Under the pieces are notes generated by a model, which did no database searches, was not told the origin of the DNA, and saw only the letters and a list, made by a program, of their open reading frames with translations. From Egibacter rhizosphaerae (GTDB taxonomy: Bacteria > Actinomycetota > Nitriliruptoria > Euzebyales > Egibacteraceae), in assembly GCF_004322855.1 (NCBI RefSeq), contig NZ_CP036402.1:3844001-3908000 (forward strand): a DNA stretch of 64,000 nucleotides. The letters are read 5' to 3'. Made by a program: the position numbers and the translations under genes. The number at the start of each line of letters is the position of its first letter. Position 1 is the first letter of the stretch. Of this stretch, positions 60,587-64,000 are shown piece after piece.

Positions 60587-61780
60587 TCACCCCTCGTCCG
60601 GCGTCCAGACGACCCCCGCGTGGTGAAGCCGGGTGAGCTCGACGGTCCCGAGACCGGCATCGGCCAGCACCTCGAAGGTGTCGGCACCGGGCACCTTCGG
60701 CGGTACCGGGATCGCCTCGCCCGCGCCCGCGAACCGCGGGGCGGGCGCGGGCTGGGTGACGCCGCCCACGTCGACGAAGGTCCGCCGTTCCCGGTGGTGG
60801 GGGTGCTCGGGAGCCTCGCCCGGAGCGAGCACCGGGGCGACGCAGGCGTCCCGGTCCGCGAACACGGCTTCCCAGTGGGCGCGCGTGCGGCTGCCGAAGA
60901 TCTCCGCGAGTTCGCGTCGCTGCCCGGGCCAGTGGGCGAGGTCGTGCTGGGGCCAACGCTCCGGGTCCAGATCGAGGGCCTCGAGCAGCTCCGCGTAGAA
61001 CGGTGGCTCCAGGGCGCCCACGGCGATGTACTCCCCGTCCGCGGTCTCGTAGGTCCGGTAGAAGGGGGCGGCACCGTCCAGGAGGTTGGCCTCCCGCTGG
61101 TCGCTCCACAGTCCGGCGGCGCGCATGCCGTGCAGCATCGCCGTCTGCGCGGCCGCCCCGTCGATCATCGCCGCGTCGACGACCTCGCCCTCCCCGCTCG
61201 CCCGGGCGCGGAGGATCGCGGCGAGCACGCCGAAGGCCAGCAGGAACCCGCCCCCGCCGAAGTCCCCGACGTAGTTCAGCGGCGGGGGAGGGGGGTGGTC
61301 CGGCGGTCCGATGGGGTGCAGGGCACCGGCCAGCGCGATGTAGTCGAGATCGTGACCCGCCCGGGACGCGCGTGGGCCTGTCTGTCCCCATCCCGTGATC
61401 CGTCCGTAGACGAGCGCCGGGTTCGCCGGATGCAGGTCGCGGGGCCCGACGCCCAGCCGTTCGGCGACACCCGGTCGGAACCCCTCGATAAGGGCGTCGG
61501 CGCGGGTGGCGAGGCGCGCGACCAGCTCGGCGGCCCCCGGCGCCTTGAGGTCGATCGCGATCGACCTCCGGCTGCGCAGGAGCGGGTCGCTGTTCGCCCC
61601 GGGCCGGGGTTCCCCGGGACGATCGATGCGGATCACCTCCGCCCCGGCGTCCGCGAGCACCATCGCGGCGAACGGCCCGGGTCCGATGCCCGCGAGCTCG
61701 AGGATCCGCAGCCCGGCAAGAGGTCCGGTGGCGGTCGGGGGACGGGTCTGGGGGTCGGCCTGAGGGTCGGGGGTGCTCAC
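60587..61780 (-). CDS. CaiB/BaiF CoA-transferase family, AMACR-like
   Basis: 397 aa. It has the family III fold: LAGLRILELAGIGPGPFAAMVLADAGAEVIRID, GYGRITGWGQTGP, GHDLDYIALAGAL and YVGDFGGGGFLLAFG. GHDLDYIALAG with the following Asp in VGDFGGG fits alpha-methylacyl-CoA racemases more than transferases. It likely epimerises branched or methyl-substituted acyl-CoA. GTG 61780 has GGAGG upstream. Confidence 0.82.
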   Translation of the reverse strand: MSTPDPQADPQTRPPTATGPLAGLRILELAGIGPGPFAAMVLADAGAEVIRIDRPGEPRPGANSDPLLRSRRSIAIDLKAPGAAELVARLATRADALIEGFRPGVAERLGVGPRDLHPANPALVYGRITGWGQTGPRASRAGHDLDYIALAGALHPIGPPDHPPPPPLNYVGDFGGGGFLLAFGVLAAILRARASGEGEVVDAAMIDGAAAQTAMLHGMRAAGLWSDQREANLLDGAAPFYRTYETADGEYIAVGALEPPFYAELLEALDLDPERWPQHDLAHWPGQRRELAEIFGSRTRAHWEAVFADRDACVAPVLAPGEAPEHPHHRERRTFVDVGGVTQPAPAPRFAGAGEAIPVPPKVPGADTFEVLADAGLGTVELTRLHHAGVVWTPDEG

Positions 61781-61865
61781 GCGTGTCCTCCGGACGATGG
61801 CGACGTCACGCGGTACGCCGCGTCGCTCGCGCGGCGCAGCGGGGACGCCAGCCTCGCACGTCGTC

Positions 61866-64000
61866 TCAGCGTCGGTCGTGTTGCTCGCTGCGTCGAGCGA
61901 TGCGCGGGGGCGGCTCCACGACGACCGGTCCGGTGGTGACCCCGAGGAGGGGGAGCTGCACGGTCGCGGCCGTGCCTGCGGTGGGGCCGTCATCGATCGT
62001 GACCTCGCCGCCCAGCGCTCGCACCAGCGCGCGCACGATGAAGAGGCCGAGACCGGCACCGCTGGTGCGCATCCGCAGCGGGTCCTCGAGGCGCTCGAAC
62101 CGCTCGAACACGCGATCGCGGTCCTCGAGCGGCACTCCCGGGCCCTCGTCGATCACGCGGATCTCCACGTGCTCGTCGCGTTCGATCACGTGCACGGAGA
62201 TCGTCCCCCCGGTGGGGCTGAACTTGCCCGCGTTGTCGAGCAGGTTGGCGAGGACCTGCTGCAGTCGGAGCGCGTCGGTCGTGCCGAGGAGGGACTCCGG
62301 TCCCTCGTACGCGACGACGTGCTCGGGGAGCGACTCCTGGGCCCGGTCGACCTCCCCGCGCACGACCTGCACGAGGTCGGCCGTCGCCGGCACGACCCGC
62401 GGTGGGTCGCTGCCCTGCGAGGAGAGTTGCGCAACGAGGATGAGGTCCTCGACGAGGCGCCCCAGGTGATCGGCGCGGTTCTCGATCTGGTCGAGCAGCC
62501 GCTGCCGCTGGTGCTGGTCCAGGCGGTCGGCGCGTTGGGAGAGGAGCTGCGCGCTCGCCTTGATGGGCGTCAGCGGGGTGCGCAGCTCGTGGCTGACGAT
62601 CGCGAGCATGTCGTCCTTGGCCTGAGCGACGCGGCGCTCCTCGGTCACGTCGTGCACGACCGCGACCGACAATCGGCCGAGCCCGGCGTCGTCGACGCTC
62701 GCGATCGCGACACGCCAGATCCGCCCGTCGTCGGTGTTGGTGTTGGGGCGGATGACGTCGTGCACTCCCGGATCCTGCCAGGGGCCGGGCCCCAGGACGT
62801 CGTGGACCTGTTGGTGCCGGCCGTCGGTGGTCCCCGTGAGGCTCGCCATCGCGTCGTTCCACAGCCGGACGATCCCGTCGTCGTCGAGCACGAGGATCCC
62901 GTCGGCGGTCCCGCCAACGACCGCCTCGAGGGTCGCGCGTTCCTGCTCGAGCGCCATCGAGGCCGCGGCGCGGTCCAGGTGCACGCGTGCCGAGCGGGCG
63001 AACCGCTCCAGCCAGGGCAGCAGCTCGTCAGCGGTGGCCGCGCCTTCGCCCCACGCGACGAGCACGCCGGGACCGAAGGGCACCGCGAGGGCGCGCTCCT
63101 CGCCGAGGAGGCCGAAGTCCGCCAGCGTGCCCCGCTGGGGATCGGCCTCCCCGTCGACAGGGCACGAGCCACTGCCCTCCGGTGCGCCGGCCCGCCAGCG
63201 ACCGTCGTGCCACAGCGCCGCCGACAGGCCGAGCGTCGTGCGCACCCCCTCGCTGATGAGGCGGCTCACCTCGACCGGGTCGCGAGCCTCGGCGAGATTG
63301 CGTTCCACCTCGACGAGGAGATCAGATCGGTTCCGCAGCCGTTGCTCGGAGGTCTGCGCTCGGCTGGCCAGGTGGAGGAGGATGAGCGGCGCGGCCATCG
63401 CGGCGAGCGCGAACGGCGCGTTGACCCAGAGCACCAGGACGAGGACGGCGAACGCCCCGTTGCAGGCCGGGACGAGCGCGCTGGTGGGTGCGAGCTGCTG
63501 CGCGAGACGGAGCGGGTTGCGCTGGGTCACGAACCCCGTGATCAGCGCGATGAGGACGCTGTTCGCGACGATGAACAGGGCCACCGCCAGCGCGAAGCCG
63601 AGGACCGTTCGCGAGTCGAGCCGCAGCGGGTCGTCGGCGATCGAGAACAGCGTGATCGCGGCCAGGCTCGCGCAGACGGTGTACTGCGCGCAGTTGAACA
63701 GGACCTTGATCGGCTCCGTCCGCTCGAGGAGCTGGGCGATGAGGATGCCGAGGAGCGCGCCCAGCGCCACGTTGCCCGGGGCGGTGAACGCGAGTGCCGC
63801 GAACACCGCGGTGTCCGCGAGCGCGAAGCGGATCGTGTTGTCGTTGCGACTGTCGATGTCGAGACCGAACCGCTCGCCCAGGACCATCGAGGCCGCGATG
63901 GCCACGACCGGTACCGGCGACATCGCGGCCGGGGCCAGGGCGATCGCGGCCGCGCAGAGCGCGACCGCGGCGGCGGTGACCAGCCAGATGAGGCGCTGCG
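61866..64000 (-). CDS. Sensor histidine kinase with PAS domain (5' end outside window)
   Basis: At least 711 aa remain open to the window edge. The frame before the ATG at 63923 is another membrane helix (LIWLVTAAAVALCAAAIALAP), so the true start is probably outside. About six helices, a GAF-like region, a PAS domain (VVGGTADGILVLDDDGIVRLWNDAM), HisKA with phospho-His in SHELRTPLTPIKA and a GHKL ATPase (NLLDNAGKFSP, DEGPGVP, GAGLGLFIV). The N-terminal sensor resembles MASE-type membrane domains. No response regulator is adjacent in the window. Confidence 0.88.
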   Translation of the reverse strand, partial: QRLIWLVTAAAVALCAAAIALAPAAMSPVPVVAIAASMVLGERFGLDIDSRNDNTIRFALADTAVFAALAFTAPGNVALGALLGILIAQLLERTEPIKVLFNCAQYTVCASLAAITLFSIADDPLRLDSRTVLGFALAVALFIVANSVLIALITGFVTQRNPLRLAQQLAPTSALVPACNGAFAVLVLVLWVNAPFALAAMAAPLILLHLASRAQTSEQRLRNRSDLLVEVERNLAEARDPVEVSRLISEGVRTTLGLSAALWHDGRWRAGAPEGSGSCPVDGEADPQRGTLADFGLLGEERALAVPFGPGVLVAWGEGAATADELLPWLERFARSARVHLDRAAASMALEQERATLEAVVGGTADGILVLDDDGIVRLWNDAMASLTGTTDGRHQQVHDVLGPGPWQDPGVHDVIRPNTNTDDGRIWRVAIASVDDAGLGRLSVAVVHDVTEERRVAQAKDDMLAIVSHELRTPLTPIKASAQLLSQRADRLDQHQRQRLLDQIENRADHLGRLVEDLILVAQLSSQGSDPPRVVPATADLVQVVRGEVDRAQESLPEHVVAYEGPESLLGTTDALRLQQVLANLLDNAGKFSPTGGTISVHVIERDEHVEIRVIDEGPGVPLEDRDRVFERFERLEDPLRMRTSGAGLGLFIVRALVRALGGEVTIDDGPTAGTAATVQLPLLGVTTGPVVVEPPPRIARRSEQHDRR

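Noticed and set aside
1-64000. tRNA/rRNA genes, insertion sequences, prophage or origin
   Set aside because: None recognised by reading; the DUF222/HNH gene is the only mobile-looking element.

Overview
The window is very GC-rich, with G/C-ending codons, many ATGA/GTGA gene overlaps and strongly acidic, low-complexity protein tails. Gene content and order (dapA-rnj-ftsK, a 13E12/DUF222 HNH protein, an LppM-like lipoprotein) point to an Actinomycetota. A complete flagellum plus the acidic proteins suggest a salt-adapted, early-branching lineage such as Nitriliruptoria or Euzebyales. That placement is inference; there is no rRNA or other marker gene to settle it.

Left flank (1-10.1 kb): an incomplete mrp, a GspE/PilB-type ATPase with extra zinc ribbons, an LppM-like lipoprotein, a DMT permease, a Nudix hydrolase, a PHP phosphoesterase overlapping an FHA-LuxR regulator, a MarC-family membrane protein and a large DUF222/HNH protein. 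A coding remnant lies between the HNH gene and the flagellar genes.

Flagellar block (10.5-38.3 kb, all +): fliC, fliD, fliS, fliT-like, flgB, flgC, fliE, fliF, fliG, fliH, fliI, fliJ, a lytic transglycosylase, fliK, flgD, flgE, flbD, motA, motB, fliL, fliM, fliN, fliO, fliP, fliQ, fliR, flhB, flhA, an FlhF-like protein without its GTPase, and a small membrane protein. Chemotaxis genes follow (38.4-45 kb): cheA, cheW, cheY, cheB, cheR, cheX, a second cheY and a second CheC/CheX-like gene. Seven sigma-28/WhiG-like boxes (about TNAR, exactly 15 nt, GCCGACRN) precede fliC, fliD, fliS, flgB, flbD, flhB and cheA. They appear to split the block into coordinated units. flgK, flgL, flgG, flgM, flhG, chemoreceptors and the sigma factor are not in the window.

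Right flank (45-64 kb): a cytosine salvage module (PucR regulator, divergent CodB-like permease, fungal-type cytosine deaminase), a methyltransferase, a TPR-LuxR regulator with an atypical kinase, the dapA-rnj-ftsK-murG series, a secreted lytic transglycosylase with a structured leader, an AMACR-like CoA-transferase and an incomplete sensor histidine kinase.

Most worth a second look: the shared promoter code; cheX and pucR, each needing a -1 shift at a G run; a three-copy 45-nt hairpin repeat between fliR and flhB; a possible attenuator before flgB; RNA structure over the fliM ribosome-binding site; a FliM without the usual CheY-docking peptide; an FlhF-like protein without a GTPase; and short tandem duplications, two of which copy a stop codon.
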